Part shown: positions 17,309 to 26,569 of the stretch, one piece after another | Numbering within the stretch: the stretch's first letter is position 1 | Layout of the letters: each line of letters starts with the position of its first letter | Origin: Methanoregula boonei 6A8 | Lineage (GTDB): Archaea; Halobacteriota; Methanomicrobia; Methanomicrobiales; Methanospirillaceae | Assembly (NCBI RefSeq): GCF_000017625.1 | Contig: NC_009712.1 | Coordinates: 186,001 to 250,000, forward strand | Length of the DNA: 64,000 nt | Direction: 5' to 3' | Notes under the pieces: model-generated | The model's database searches: none | What the model saw: the letters and a program-made list of their open reading frames with translations, nothing else | What the model was told of the DNA's origin: nothing | Program-made: the position numbers and the translations under genes

Positions 17309-17329
17309 CGGAGCCTGTTTTGGGCTCCG
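17309..17329. repeat. 7-bp hairpin followed by A/T-rich tract
   Basis: CGGAGCC (17309-17315) pairs with GGCTCCG (17323-17329); tttaaaaataa follows. It resembles a terminator, but no gene is close upstream on the plus strand. Confidence 0.5.
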
Positions 17330-17340
17330 TTTAAAAATAA

Positions 17341-17524
17341 GCCCAAATGGGCCGTATTTTGGCAAACGGACAAAATAAAAAGTTCCCCTAAACGCGTTTT
17401 TTGGGCCGATCTCAGGGCCGGAAGGGTAATTGGATGATCCCGGAAAAAGAGGCTGCCGGTGGGCCGTTATTGGCCGATTATGGGCATTATATGCGGCTCA
17501 AATTGAGCGTATTTTTGCGAACGG
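17341..17524. repeat. degenerate 29-base direct repeat, 155 bases apart
   Basis: 17341-17369 and 17496-17524 align without gaps at 23 of 29 positions; the shared core is CGTATTTT then GC-AACGG. A weaker similarity (TCCCC then GC-TTTTTTGGG and GATC) continues downstream of each copy, suggesting an old duplication of a longer unit. Confidence 0.55.
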
Positions 17525-17714
17525 GGTGATTAATACCCGCATTTTCCCCGCGAACCGAAAAAGGGCGTTTTACGGGCGCATTTTTGGGAGATCTTTATGA
17601 TATTTCAGGTAACGAACCCTCCCTGTATCAGGGTCCTTCACGGTTCAGGGATGGCGTAAAGGGGATTGCATGATTTTCTCGGATCGGTTCATGCGGGAAT
17701 TTTTTTAGCGTCCC

Positions 17715-17755
17715 GGAAATTTTTGGCATTCCGGTGTTCAATCCCAAAAATTTCC
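17715..17755. repeat. 12-bp perfect inverted repeat
   Basis: GGAAATTTTTGG (17715-17726) and CCAAAAATTTCC (17744-17755) form a perfect stem with a 17-base loop. Confidence 0.65.
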
Positions 17756-18221
17756 CGGCCTGGAAAATCTCGCGGCCAAAAAAGGGCAGGTTTTTTGATC
17801 CCAAGGCCCATGCCCTAGAGCATGATTTACGACGGGGAAGTGAGTTTGTTGCCGAACTCACACCCATTTTCCACTTTTCGCGCCAACTATTTTTGGATTT
17901 TTCAACGTTCGACCGGAAAATTTTCCGGCTTTCCAAATTTCAAATCAAAAAAAAATCCGGCCGTACGAACTTTCAGGCAAAAACCCGTTGCCCGGAAAAA
18001 ATTTCAGACCGTACGGGCATGACGCGATCGGCCGGAAAATGTTTCGGAGAGATTGTACCCATCCGTTGTAATCTCCTCTGGCTGAGTAGATTTTTCCGGA
18101 TTTCGTGTCGATCTTACGGAATTTTTTGGACGCGAACGTTCGTACAGTGCAAAGGGGTCTCATGCAGGTTGCCCGGCCGATCACCAGTCCCGCCTTACCC
18201 GCGAGGGATATGCAGTCTCTT

Positions 18222-19634
18222 TTAAAATTCCCCGTCCTGTTCGAAGCTCCGCCCGTATCGGATCGCGAGCTCCGCCTTGTAGAGTTCCCGGCCAAGATAT
18301 CCCGCATGATCGAGAAGCGAGACGTGCCCCTCTTCGATCAGCGTGTACAGCACATCCTGCCAGCGTGTCCCCTTCACGGCTTTCTCGCGGACTTCCGCCA
18401 CGATCTGGTCGCCTTCGATCCCGATCCGGAAATTGCCTTTCGGGTCGTACGTGATTTCGTCCGGCATCCTCTTTGCAGCCACCACATTTTCATATTCAAG
18501 CGGCGGCTCTCTCCGGCGCCGTTTCTCCTTAAGCACCAAAAGATCGATCCCAAGATCCTTTGCATATGGCCGGTCCCGGGCAAGTACCATCATCTCTGTT
18601 GCCCTCCGCATCTCTGCGATTGATCCCCGGGTCTTGTCCGAGTGCTCGCTCGTGAAGATGATCGCAGCACCGGCCTCCATTGCCATCCCGGCAAGGAGCG
18701 CATTGATGCCGATCGAGTCTGCATCTAGGAGCTCGGCCACGTTCCCCGCGCCAAAGAAGAGCGGGCAGCTGTAGTCGCGGAACCGTGCCAGCGAAGCGAC
18801 AAGCCCTGAACCTGCCGGCTGGAGTAGCGGGTCAGCAATGATACAGCTGATGCCGGCCCGCCGGGCCTTTGCGATATTTGCCGGAAGCGTCTTTTCGCCC
18901 GGCACCACAACTGCCGCCGCCCCGGCCCGGGCCACCTCTTTTCCCACGTGCGGGAGATTTTTTTCCTGAAGCGAGAGCACGAGATCGGCGCGGGAGAGAG
19001 CCGCCCGGATCAGGTCCGGGTCCTGGGTGTCCACCGCGAGCGGGCCTTCGATATCTGCAAGCGATAAGAACACCCGTTCCACATCGGCCGGCGTTGCATC
19101 GAACCCGAAACCGAGATCTACAATATCTGCCCCAAGAGAAAAGTACCGCTCCACCCGGTCCCGGATGTCCTCTGCCCGGTGTGCGTCCATGATCTCGGCA
19201 AGGACCTTCATCCGGGAGTTCCCGCCGATCTTCGTACCCCGGATCACAAACTCCGGTTCCGCCCTCTCCTCTGCTTCTGCCACCCGGCTCATCGCATCCG
19301 CTGCATTTTTCTCTAAGAGGAAATCCTCGGCAGGCACTGTGCCCGAAAGGGGAACCTTTCCCACAAGCGGGAGCACCCAGGCAAGGTCCGCCGCATGGCG
19401 GGGGCCGCGGTAGATTGGGACACCAGTCTCGCGCTCCACGGCTTCAAATGAGGCCGTGCACATTCCCGGGACCACAACCGCATCGTACGTTCCCTTTTGT
19501 ATCAGGGCGCGGAGCGCACGGGGGGTCAGGAACGAGGCGATCTTCCCGGTCACCACCACCTCGGCATCAAAGCCGGCCGCCGCTTTTCGCACGGTATCTG
19601 CCGTCACGGCCCCGGTGGGGAGGATGATTCGCAT
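18222..19634 (-). CDS. dihydropteroate synthase-like protein (DHPS-related, TIGR00284 type)
   Basis: 470 residues. Members of this archaeal family join a unique N-terminal domain (residues about 1-140, containing VVVPGMCTASFEAVE) to a DHPS-like TIM barrel (about 155-360, with GADIVDLGFGFDATPADVERVF and PLAVDTQDPDLIRAAL). In methanogens it is thought to act in tetrahydromethanopterin synthesis, though the exact step is not proven. A C-terminal extension of about 80 residues follows. It is divergent from the PHP gene with 42 bases between them. Confidence 0.88.
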   Translation of the reverse strand: MRIILPTGAVTADTVRKAAAGFDAEVVVTGKIASFLTPRALRALIQKGTYDAVVVPGMCTASFEAVERETGVPIYRGPRHAADLAWVLPLVGKVPLSGTVPAEDFLLEKNAADAMSRVAEAEERAEPEFVIRGTKIGGNSRMKVLAEIMDAHRAEDIRDRVERYFSLGADIVDLGFGFDATPADVERVFLSLADIEGPLAVDTQDPDLIRAALSRADLVLSLQEKNLPHVGKEVARAGAAAVVVPGEKTLPANIAKARRAGISCIIADPLLQPAGSGLVASLARFRDYSCPLFFGAGNVAELLDADSIGINALLAGMAMEAGAAIIFTSEHSDKTRGSIAEMRRATEMMVLARDRPYAKDLGIDLLVLKEKRRRREPPLEYENVVAAKRMPDEITYDPKGNFRIGIEGDQIVAEVREKAVKGTRWQDVLYTLIEEGHVSLLDHAGYLGRELYKAELAIRYGRSFEQDGEF

Positions 19635-19676
19635 ACGTTTTTCTTAATACCAGAGAGATAAAACACTAGTGATCAG

Positions 19677-20354
19677 ATGCTGACCTGTGATCTCCACGTG
19701 CACACGAATTTTTCCAAGGACGGCGAGAGCAGTGTCGAGGAGATCCTTCGCCAGGCAGAGGCAGTCGGGCTCGATGTGATTGCCATCACTGACCATGATT
19801 GCGTGGACGGGGCGAAAAAAGCGCTCGCGTTCAAAACCTCAGTTCTCGTTATACCGGGGATCGAGGTCTCGACCAAGCAGGGGCACCTGCTGGTGCTGGG
19901 CACAACCGAGCTCATACCGGCGGGGCTCGATGTCCGCGAGACAGTGCAGATCGCCCGGCGTATGGGAGCCATTGTGATCCTCCCCCACCCGTACCACGTA
20001 TGGCGGCACGGGGTTGCCCGGAGGGTCCGGGCCGCGATGAACATTGTTGACGCGGTCGAGGCCTTCAACAGCCGGTACATCGTGGGTTCGGCCAACCGCA
20101 AGGCCGGCCGGATTGCAGACCGGCTGGAGAAGCCCTGTGTGGGGGGAAGCGATGCCCATAATGCCCGGTTCGTGGGCTACGGGAGAACGTTTGTCGAAGC
20201 TGAGCCGGAGATTCCGGCCATCTTTGAGGCTATCCGCAGGGGGCAGGTTTCCTGCGGCGGGAGAAAGACGCCCCTGCGTACCTATACCCGCCAGTCGCTC
20301 AACAACACATGGAGAAAGTTAAAGAGACTGACCCGGCGGCTCCGCTTCCGGTAA
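19677..20354 (+). CDS. PHP-domain metal-dependent phosphoesterase
   Basis: 225 residues. The metal-binding PHP motifs are present: DLHVHTNFSKDG (residues 5-16), ITDHDC near 40, HPYH near 105 and GSDAH near 160. Relatives hydrolyse phosphoesters, including nucleotides, so the substrate cannot be fixed from sequence. The 3' end overlaps truA by 46 bases, so the two are co-transcribed. Confidence 0.9.
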   Translation: MLTCDLHVHTNFSKDGESSVEEILRQAEAVGLDVIAITDHDCVDGAKKALAFKTSVLVIPGIEVSTKQGHLLVLGTTELIPAGLDVRETVQIARRMGAIVILPHPYHVWRHGVARRVRAAMNIVDAVEAFNSRYIVGSANRKAGRIADRLEKPCVGGSDAHNARFVGYGRTFVEAEPEIPAIFEAIRRGQVSCGGRKTPLRTYTRQSLNNTWRKLKRLTRRLRFR

Positions 20355-21139
20355 GGCTCGCATGCCGGGTCTCGTACCTGGGCACCCGGTTCTACGGTTC
20401 GCAGCAGCAGGAGTCCAGCCGCACGGTTGAAGGCGAATTCATCGAAGCGTGCCGGCGCCTGGCTCTCTTTTCTGACTGGCGGACTGCGGGATTTGCGTCA
20501 GCAGGCAGGACCGATCGCGGGGTGCATGCCTGCGGTCAGGTGATCGCGTTCTCCACACAAACCCCGGACCGGGCCCGGCAGGCGCTCAACAGCCAGCTGC
20601 CGCCTGATATCTGGTGCACGGCAACCGCAGTTGTTCCTGACCATTTCCATCCCCGGTACGATGCCCGCTCACGCACGTACCGGTATTATTTTGGTGAACC
20701 CCCCCGGGACCCGGTAGCCATGGAAACGGCAGCCCGGGAATTTTCAGGCGATCACAATTTCACCAATTTTGCCCGGGTCGGGGACAAGAACCCGTGGCGG
20801 AAGATCCTAGAGATACGGATCGGAACGGAAGGGAGTTTCACGTACCTTGAGGTGAAGGCCCAGAGTTTCCTCTGGCACCAGGTACGGTGCATGGCGGCAG
20901 CGGCCCTCTCGGCCGGCATGGGCGAACAGGATGCGGACGGGATCCGGTTGCTGCTCAACGAGGCAGCAAGCCGGCCTATCCAGCCGGCACCGGCCGAAGG
21001 CCTTGTACTCTGGGACACGGACTGCGGGCTTACCTGGGATCCGGTGGGAAAGAGCCCGAGGAGCTGCACGTATTGTACCGAGCTCCGGCGCCATCATGCG
21101 CTCATGGAGCAGGTCTGCCGGGTGCTTGGTCCGGAATAA
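20309..21139 (+). CDS. truA: tRNA pseudouridine(38-40) synthase
   Basis: 276 residues. The catalytic Asp sits in SAGRTDRGVHACGQV (about 67-81), and YLGTRFYGSQQQ near 24-35 is the TruA N-terminal motif. It converts uridines 38-40 of the tRNA anticodon arm to pseudouridine. ATG 20309 is the only suitable start, so the long overlap with the PHP gene is real. A Cys/His-containing tail (CTYCTELRRHH) follows the catalytic domain. An oligo-T run follows the stop and serves as terminator. Confidence 0.94.
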   Translation: MEKVKETDPAAPLPVRLACRVSYLGTRFYGSQQQESSRTVEGEFIEACRRLALFSDWRTAGFASAGRTDRGVHACGQVIAFSTQTPDRARQALNSQLPPDIWCTATAVVPDHFHPRYDARSRTYRYYFGEPPRDPVAMETAAREFSGDHNFTNFARVGDKNPWRKILEIRIGTEGSFTYLEVKAQSFLWHQVRCMAAAALSAGMGEQDADGIRLLLNEAASRPIQPAPAEGLVLWDTDCGLTWDPVGKSPRSCTYCTELRRHHALMEQVCRVLGPE

Positions 21140-21151
21140 TTTTTTTACCCA

Positions 21152-21583
21152 TCACATGGGCAGGCCATGCACGAAGGTGGCATCGATCCACGTGCAGATT
21201 GCATCTCTCACCCTTCGGTACCCGTCAAGGATATCTTCGTCCGTCCCCGCCGTCAGGTGGGGATCGGGAAAGGCGTGGTGGATCGTCCTTTTTGCTGATG
21301 GGATTACCGGGCAGACCGCACCGGCATTGTCGCAGAGCGTGACTGCGAGATCGAGCGGGACCCCGGTAAACGTGTCAACCGACTTTGGCCGGTGGCCTGA
21401 GATATCAATGCCGATCTCCTTCATTGCCTGGACCGCCCGGGGGCTTACCTGCCCGGCCGGGTGGACCCCGGCCGAGAAGACGTCGAACCGGTCGCCGTAC
21501 TTTGCCCGGAGGTAGCCTTCGGCCATCTGGGAGCGGGCCGCGTTTGCAGTGCAGATAAAGAGGACGCGGGATTGTTGTGCCAT
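21152..21583 (-). CDS. arsenate reductase / low-molecular-weight phosphotyrosine phosphatase-like protein
   Basis: 143 residues from ATG 21583. The P-loop CTANAARSQMAEG (about 10-22) carries the nucleophilic Cys and Arg. CDNAGAVCPVIP near 83-94 supplies the second and third Cys of the thioredoxin-coupled ArsC type, and FPDPHL near 104 gives the general acid. It probably reduces arsenate; phosphatase activity is the alternative. It converges with truA. Confidence 0.88.
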   Translation of the reverse strand: MAQQSRVLFICTANAARSQMAEGYLRAKYGDRFDVFSAGVHPAGQVSPRAVQAMKEIGIDISGHRPKSVDTFTGVPLDLAVTLCDNAGAVCPVIPSAKRTIHHAFPDPHLTAGTDEDILDGYRRVRDAICTWIDATFVHGLPM

Positions 21584-21667
21584 ATCATTTCTCCTGCCGG
21601 GATGTACGATGCTGATCGTATACCTCTTTTCTTGTCGGGTCACGCCTTCCGTTTGTCCCGGTTCAGG

Positions 21668-21940
21668 TTATGTTCGTGATTTCCCGATAGATTTACGGTA
21701 CTCGGCCAGCACCGCTGCCCCGTACTCTGCTGCAAGTGCCGGGGGAACGTAATTGTCCTGCTGCACCTGGCGCATGAGCTCTGCGGTGATCTCTGTATCG
21801 CTGGTTAGCCCCCGGGCATCCACGGCCGCAAACGCTGCCTCAAGCCCGGTGATCCCAACCTGATTTCCTGCAATAGTGATCTGTCTGGTGCCAAAAAGGG
21901 CCGATGCAGCGCAGGAGGAGAGCCGGCTGTACTTGTCCAT
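21668..21940 (-). CDS. small conserved protein downstream of CbiA/CfbB, function unknown
   Basis: 90 residues from ATG 21940; a longer reading would only run through cbiA in another frame. The core ITIAGNQVGITGLEAAF then VQQDNYVPPALAAEYG resembles a short domain I have seen in small archaeal and bacterial redox-associated proteins, but I cannot name the family surely. It starts 7 bases after the cbiA stop, so it is co-transcribed with it. Confidence 0.7.
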   Translation of the reverse strand: MDKYSRLSSCAASALFGTRQITIAGNQVGITGLEAAFAAVDARGLTSDTEITAELMRQVQQDNYVPPALAAEYGAAVLAEYRKSIGKSRT

Positions 21941-21947
21941 GCCGTAC

Positions 21948-23291
21948 CTACCTCCGTGCCCATGCTGCCGCAGCATCCACGAAGCACCGGGCAAAGGCGT
22001 CGGTGAAATACGCGTGGGTGTACGCCCCGATGGTCGCGTGTTCAACAAGGCCGTCGTTCCCGCTATCGATCCCTTTACCTGCAGAAAGCCGGATTGCCCA
22101 CCGGGCATCGCGGTCAAATTCGACACGGGAATAATGGAACTCGTGGCCCCGGATTCCAACGGTTCCCGGCCAGAGGCCGGCCGGGCCGGAGAATGCGCCT
22201 TTGACATACCCGAGTGCCGCAAGACGTTTGGTCATGACGGCACGGCCGGGCAGGACGCCGGCCATCCTGTGCTCTTTTCCTTCTGTTTCAAGCGAGCCGC
22301 AGAGGTACATGAGCCCGCCGCACTCGCCGTATACCGGCATGCCGTCCTGTGCAAGGGTGCGGATGGTTTTTGTGCTCCTTGATTTTTCAAGCGCCGCCGC
22401 ATGGAGCTCGGGGTATCCCCCGCCGATATAGATGGCATCTGCCTCCGGCACCTCACCTGCCACCGGGGAAAACTCCCGGATCTCCGCCCCGGCCCGGGTG
22501 AGTCTGTCGAGGTTATCCTGGTAATAGAAGCAGAATGCCGGGTCGCGGGCCACACCAATCACAGCCCGACGATGGGAGGTATGCGATTTTTTTGCCGTGC
22601 CCGCGGGAACCGCAAGCGGCCGGGCATTTGCCGCAACCGCGAGGATCCCATCGAGATCGCAGGACTCTGCTATAATGCGCCCGAACTGTTTTAAGGCCGG
22701 CGACTCGTGTGCCATCACCAGGCCGAGGTGCCGGCTCTGGATCTCGCAGTCTTTCTGCCGGGGCACCCAACCGAGCGCCGGGACGTATTCCTCTTCAGCG
22801 ATCATCTGCCGGTGCCGGTCGCTCCCGATCCGGTTGTAGATGATGCCTGCGATCTTCACCTTCGGGTCAAAGTCCCTGAACCCCTTTATGGTTGCATGGA
22901 TACTGCGCGAGACCGCGTGAGCGTCCACTACAAGGATCACAGGGGCGCCAAGAATACGGGCGACATGTGCGGCGCTGGCTTTATCGGATCCCTCCCTGCC
23001 GTCGAAGAGGCCCATGGCCCCTTCGATCACGGAGATATCTGCCCCCGCTGTTGCGTTCGCAAAGGCCCGCGTCACTCCGGCCTCTCCCATCATGCAGATG
23101 TCCAGGTTCCGCGAAGCCCGGCCGCAGATAAGTGTGTGGTGGGAGGGATCGATGAAGTCCGGCCCGGTCTTGAAGGGCTGGACTTCAAGGCCCCGGTCAA
23201 AAAGGGCCGCCATCAGGCCGGTGGCAATCGTGGTCTTACCGCAGCCGCTATGCGTGCCCGCGACGATGACCCGGGGGATCTCTGCCTTCAT
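21948..23291 (-). CDS. cfbB: cobyrinate / Ni-sirohydrochlorin a,c-diamide synthase
   Basis: 447 residues. Two domains are clear: a dethiobiotin synthetase-like ATPase (P-loop GTHSGCGKTT, residues 11-20) and a class I glutamine amidotransferase (Cys in YGECGGLMYLCG near 325, His in GHEFHYSR near 385). It amidates the a and c acetate side chains, on Ni-sirohydrochlorin for coenzyme F430 and probably on cobyrinate for B12. The substrate choice (cfbB or cbiA) is inferred from the methanogen setting. It ends in TAG. Confidence 0.92.
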   Translation of the reverse strand: MKAEIPRVIVAGTHSGCGKTTIATGLMAALFDRGLEVQPFKTGPDFIDPSHHTLICGRASRNLDICMMGEAGVTRAFANATAGADISVIEGAMGLFDGREGSDKASAAHVARILGAPVILVVDAHAVSRSIHATIKGFRDFDPKVKIAGIIYNRIGSDRHRQMIAEEEYVPALGWVPRQKDCEIQSRHLGLVMAHESPALKQFGRIIAESCDLDGILAVAANARPLAVPAGTAKKSHTSHRRAVIGVARDPAFCFYYQDNLDRLTRAGAEIREFSPVAGEVPEADAIYIGGGYPELHAAALEKSRSTKTIRTLAQDGMPVYGECGGLMYLCGSLETEGKEHRMAGVLPGRAVMTKRLAALGYVKGAFSGPAGLWPGTVGIRGHEFHYSRVEFDRDARWAIRLSAGKGIDSGNDGLVEHATIGAYTHAYFTDAFARCFVDAAAAWARR

Positions 23292-23392
23292 GATGATGGT
23301 GTTTGCCGGCCCGATGGGTATAATTTATCGTGCGGGCAGGGATCTGTCCCGCGCACGACTCACGAAAAAAACAAAAAAAGGTTGTTCACCGG

Positions 23393-23950
23393 TTATGCGG
23401 TGACATTTGCCGCCTGGCAGCCCTCGCCACGGAAGAGCGCCCACTCTTCACACGTGGTCCCGTTGGGGAAGGCGCACATGCCATACTGTCCGGCCGCGCT
23501 GTCCTTAATCTGCACGGTCCCGCCCACGTTGACGCAGTTAACTGATGCAGGATTTGCCATGCCGGACTGGCCTGATGGCGCAGTTGCGTTAGCCGTCTGG
23601 TTCGCAGTCACAGCGGCCTGGCAACCCTCACCGCGGAAGAGTGCCCACTCCTCGCAGCTGGTCCCGTTGGTGAAATTGCACATGCCGTACTGGCTCCCGT
23701 CAGGATTGGTCATGATCACGGACTGGCCACCGACATTCACGCAGTTGACCGAGGCCGGGTTTGCCATTCCCGTCTGGTTTGCAGGGGCACTGCCCGTTCC
23801 TGCGGGCGCAGCCGGCGATGTTGCCGGGGCGGCAGGTGTTGCGGTAGTTGACGATACAGATGAGGCGGCTTGCTGGGTACAACCGGCAATAACAAGACCG
23901 GCACCGATGCAGAGACACAGGATAAGAATAACAAAAGATTTCTGAGCCAT
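23393..23950 (-). CDS. lipoprotein with two DUF333 domains
   Basis: 185 residues from ATG 23950. The lipobox LVIAGCTQQ anchors it outside the membrane, and a Ser/Thr/Ala/Pro linker follows. Two copies of a 50-residue DUF333 domain come next, each beginning GMANPASVNCVNVGG and ending CEEWALFRGEGCQA. The Cys residues of each copy are probably disulfide-bonded. DUF333 is found in exported proteins loosely annotated as putative hemolysin, which does not establish function. It appears monocistronic. Confidence 0.88.
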   Translation of the reverse strand: MAQKSFVILILCLCIGAGLVIAGCTQQAASSVSSTTATPAAPATSPAAPAGTGSAPANQTGMANPASVNCVNVGGQSVIMTNPDGSQYGMCNFTNGTSCEEWALFRGEGCQAAVTANQTANATAPSGQSGMANPASVNCVNVGGTVQIKDSAAGQYGMCAFPNGTTCEEWALFRGEGCQAANVTA

Positions 23951-24031
23951 AATACTAATCAGAGAGTTCTTTGCCGGCATCGGTTAAAAAATGATTCAGA
24001 GTGATATTCCCCCTCTTGGCCGGCCCGGGTT

Positions 24032-24829
24032 TCACTGCTCTGCTGCTTTTTTCATCACGGAGACGTAGCGACGAAGATCTTGTTCCATCGCGTCCGGATT
24101 GCCTAGGTTTTTTTCCACGATATCCACAATCGCGCTCCCGACAATCACGCCATCGGCCCCGGCCAGGTTGCAGGTGGTTACATGTTCGGGCGTGGAGATC
24201 CCAAATCCGATGGCGAGTGGAAGATCGGTGTGCGAGCGGACCCGGTTCAAGAGAGCGAGAGCTTCCGGAGCTACGGTCTTACGTGCACCTGTGACACCGA
24301 GCACCGAGACGAGGTACAGATACCCGCGGGCATGGCGTACGATGGTGTCCATGCGTTCATTGGAGGTGGTCTGGGTGACAAGGAAGATAGGGTCGATCCC
24401 GTACTTCTCCGCGGTTGCAGCGACCTCATCCGATTCCTCCACCGGCATGTCAGCAACAAGGATCCCGTCTACGCCTGCCTCGTGCGCTTCGAGGTAGAAC
24501 CGGTCGATGCCCCTGCGATAGATCGTGTTGTAGTATGTCAGAAAGACGATCGGGACTTCGGAGTACGCCCGGACTTCCCGGACGATTGCAAAGATCGTAT
24601 CGGGTGTGGTGCAGGATGCAAGCGCCCGGTCGTCTGCCCGCTGGATTGTCGGCCCGTCTGCCACCGGATCCGAAAACGGCACGCCGAATTCGAGGATATC
24701 TGTGCCGCCATCGATCAGCGCCTTTGCGATTCTGATTGATGTCTCTTTGTCCGGGTCGCCGGCAACGGTAAAGCCGATGAACGCGGACTTCCCTTTTTTG
24801 GCAAAGACGGATTCAATACGTCCCATCAT
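24032..24829 (-). CDS. trpA: tryptophan synthase alpha subunit
   Basis: 265 residues. It cleaves indole-3-glycerol phosphate to indole and glyceraldehyde-3-phosphate. [15 protein letters not shown] near 46-60 carries the catalytic Glu and Asp; GFGIS and VIVGSAIV form the phosphate site. It is the last gene of the trpEGDCFBA operon and overlaps trpB by 4 bases. Confidence 0.96.
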   Translation of the reverse strand: MMGRIESVFAKKGKSAFIGFTVAGDPDKETSIRIAKALIDGGTDILEFGVPFSDPVADGPTIQRADDRALASCTTPDTIFAIVREVRAYSEVPIVFLTYYNTIYRRGIDRFYLEAHEAGVDGILVADMPVEESDEVAATAEKYGIDPIFLVTQTTSNERMDTIVRHARGYLYLVSVLGVTGARKTVAPEALALLNRVRSHTDLPLAIGFGISTPEHVTTCNLAGADGVIVGSAIVDIVEKNLGNPDAMEQDLRRYVSVMKKAAEQ

Positions 24830-25992
24830 GCCGCCTCCGGTACAATGCCTGCGACATCCTTGTCGCCCCGGCCTGAAAGATTGATGATCACCACATCGCC
24901 CTTATCGAACCGGTCACAGTTCTGCAGCACGTACGCCACCGCGTGTGAGGATTCGAGCGCCGGGATGATCCCTTCGGTCCGCGAAAGGTACCGGAAGGCG
25001 TCAAGCACTTCGTGGTCTTTTACCGCGTAGTATGCAACCCGGTGCGAATCTTTGAGCATCGCGTGCTCGGGGCCGACACCCGGGTAATCGAGACCTGCCG
25101 CCACGCTGTGCGTAGGAAGCACCTGGCCGTTGTTGTCCTGAAGCAGGTACGAGAGCGTGCCGTGGAGCACGCCGGGATCTCCCGCACAGAGCGTTGCGGA
25201 GTGTTCCGGGGTATCGAGGCCTTTGCCGGCCGCTTCGATGCCGATGAGCTCTACATCATCGGCAAGGAAGGGGTGGAAGATGCCGATCGCATTTGAGCCG
25301 CCACCCACGCAGGCAACAATCGCGTCCGGCATCTTTCCCTCCTTTCGCATGACCTGTTGGCGGGCCTCGCGCCCGATCACGGACTGGAAGTCGCGGACAA
25401 TTGTCGGGAACGGGTGCGGTCCGACCACCGATCCGATCAGATAATGCGTGTCGTTTACGTTTGCGACCCAGTCACGGAGCGCTTCGTTTGTCGCGTCCTT
25501 GAGCGTCTTTGTCCCGCAGGTTACCGGGTGGACCGTTGCTCCCATCAATTCCATCCGGAAGACGTTGAGGGCCTGGCGTTTTGTATCCACCTCGCCCATG
25601 AAGACCTCGACCTTAAAGCCGAGCGCGGCCCCGGCAATTGCGGTTGCGACCCCGTGCTGGCCGGCGCCGGTTTCCGCAATCAGCCGTTTCTTTCTCATCC
25701 GTTTGGCAAGAAGCGCTTGGCCCAGCGTGTTGTTGAGCTTGTGAGAACCGCCATGGACCAGATCCTCCCGTTTGAGATACACCTTAAAGCCGAGGTCCCG
25801 GGAGATGTTCCCACAGAACGTAAGCGGTGTGGGGCGCCCGGCGTATTCTGACTGGTATGCTGCAAGTTCCTGTGCAAATGCCGGATCGTGCGTCGCGTCC
25901 CGGTATGCGCATTCAAGCTCGATAAGTGCGTTCATCAGGGTTTCCGGCACGTACTGCCCGCCGTATTTTCCGAATCGTCCTTTACGTCCCAT
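24826..25992 (-). CDS. trpB: tryptophan synthase beta subunit
   Basis: 388 residues from ATG 25992. The PLP lysine lies in [15 protein letters not shown], and the phosphate loop GGGSNAIG is near 228. The short form and the sequence fit TrpB1, which pairs with TrpA. It condenses indole and serine to tryptophan. The start overlaps the trpF end by 11 bases. Confidence 0.96.
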   Translation of the reverse strand: MGRKGRFGKYGGQYVPETLMNALIELECAYRDATHDPAFAQELAAYQSEYAGRPTPLTFCGNISRDLGFKVYLKREDLVHGGSHKLNNTLGQALLAKRMRKKRLIAETGAGQHGVATAIAGAALGFKVEVFMGEVDTKRQALNVFRMELMGATVHPVTCGTKTLKDATNEALRDWVANVNDTHYLIGSVVGPHPFPTIVRDFQSVIGREARQQVMRKEGKMPDAIVACVGGGSNAIGIFHPFLADDVELIGIEAAGKGLDTPEHSATLCAGDPGVLHGTLSYLLQDNNGQVLPTHSVAAGLDYPGVGPEHAMLKDSHRVAYYAVKDHEVLDAFRYLSRTEGIIPALESSHAVAYVLQNCDRFDKGDVVIINLSGRGDKDVAGIVPEAA

Positions 25993-26569
25993 GGTCTGCC
26001 TCCCGTGCAGCACGAATAAACGCCGCGATTTTTGTATGATCTTTTATTCCTGGTTCTGTCTCGACGCCGCTTGCAACATCAACCGCATGGGGCCGGATCT
26101 CCCGGATCGCGAGCCCCACGTTCTCTGGTGTAAGCCCGCCGGCCAGGATGACCGGCACTCTGGATGTTTTTGCCACGACTTTTGCAAATTCCTGGTCGAA
26201 TGCTTTTCCTGCGCCCATGCTCTCATCCACGATCACCGCGTCGCAGTCCGTGGGCACAGCATCCCCACGCCCGATCACCCGGAGCACCCGTACGCCCGGA
26301 TATTTTTCAAAAACAAACGGATGCGAGATCTGGATCGCGTCCGGCCGGATCGCGAGAATTTTTTCGAGATCGGATTCAGATTCCGTGTGCGTGACAACGA
26401 CCCGGGTCACAAACGGCCCGAGTGCTGAAAAGATCTCCCGGGCTTTTGCATCCGGTACCGAGCGGCGCGAGGTTGGCGAGTACATCACGACCCCGATTGC
26501 ATCCGCCCCGGCCTTTTCCGCGAAGAGTACGTCCTCAACCCGGGTGATCCCGCAGATCTTTATGCGCAC
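25982..26569 (-). CDS. trpF: phosphoribosylanthranilate isomerase
   Basis: 195 residues. It carries out the Amadori rearrangement of PRA to Cd[13 protein letters not shown] (residues 3-13) contains the catalytic Cys, and the later Asp lies in [18 protein letters not shown] forms the phosphate-binding region. It overlaps trpC by 10 bases and trpB by 11 bases. Confidence 0.95.
   Translation of the reverse strand: MRIKICGITRVEDVLFAEKAGADAIGVVMYSPTSRRSVPDAKAREIFSALGPFVTRVVVTHTESESDLEKILAIRPDAIQISHPFVFEKYPGVRVLRVIGRGDAVPTDCDAVIVDESMGAGKAFDQEFAKVVAKTSRVPVILAGGLTPENVGLAIREIRPHAVDVASGVETEPGIKDHTKIAAFIRAAREADHGT

Larger units (their letters stand above)
17073..18221. other. 1.15-kb non-coding region rich in hairpins and CCGGAAA motifs
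   Basis: No open frame here looks like a protein: the longest, on the plus strand from 17734, gives a Phe/Arg/Ser-rich peptide with no domain. The sequence [C/T]CCGGAAA or its complement occurs at least eight times (near 17127, 17158, 17438, 17713, 17910, 17990, 18030 and 18092). Separate hairpins and a degenerate direct repeat are listed below. Possible roles are an unrecognised structured RNA, decayed DNA or a protein-binding array. I could not fit it to RNase P or SRP RNA. Confidence 0.55.

Noticed and set aside
17260-17570. Possible SRP or RNase P RNA
   Set aside because: The ccggaagg stretch near 17418 hinted at the SRP loop, but I could not find the matching helices or the RNase P 5' and 3' core motifs.
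17734-18225. Open frame of 163 codons in the non-coding block, and a minus-strand frame at 17628-17936
   Set aside because: Both are unusually rich in Phe, Arg, Ser and Lys, overlap each other, and show no domain, signal or start site.
22707-23945. Plus-strand open frame of about 410 codons across cbiA/cfbB and the DUF333 gene
   Set aside because: It spans two real genes on the other strand and has no motif of its own.
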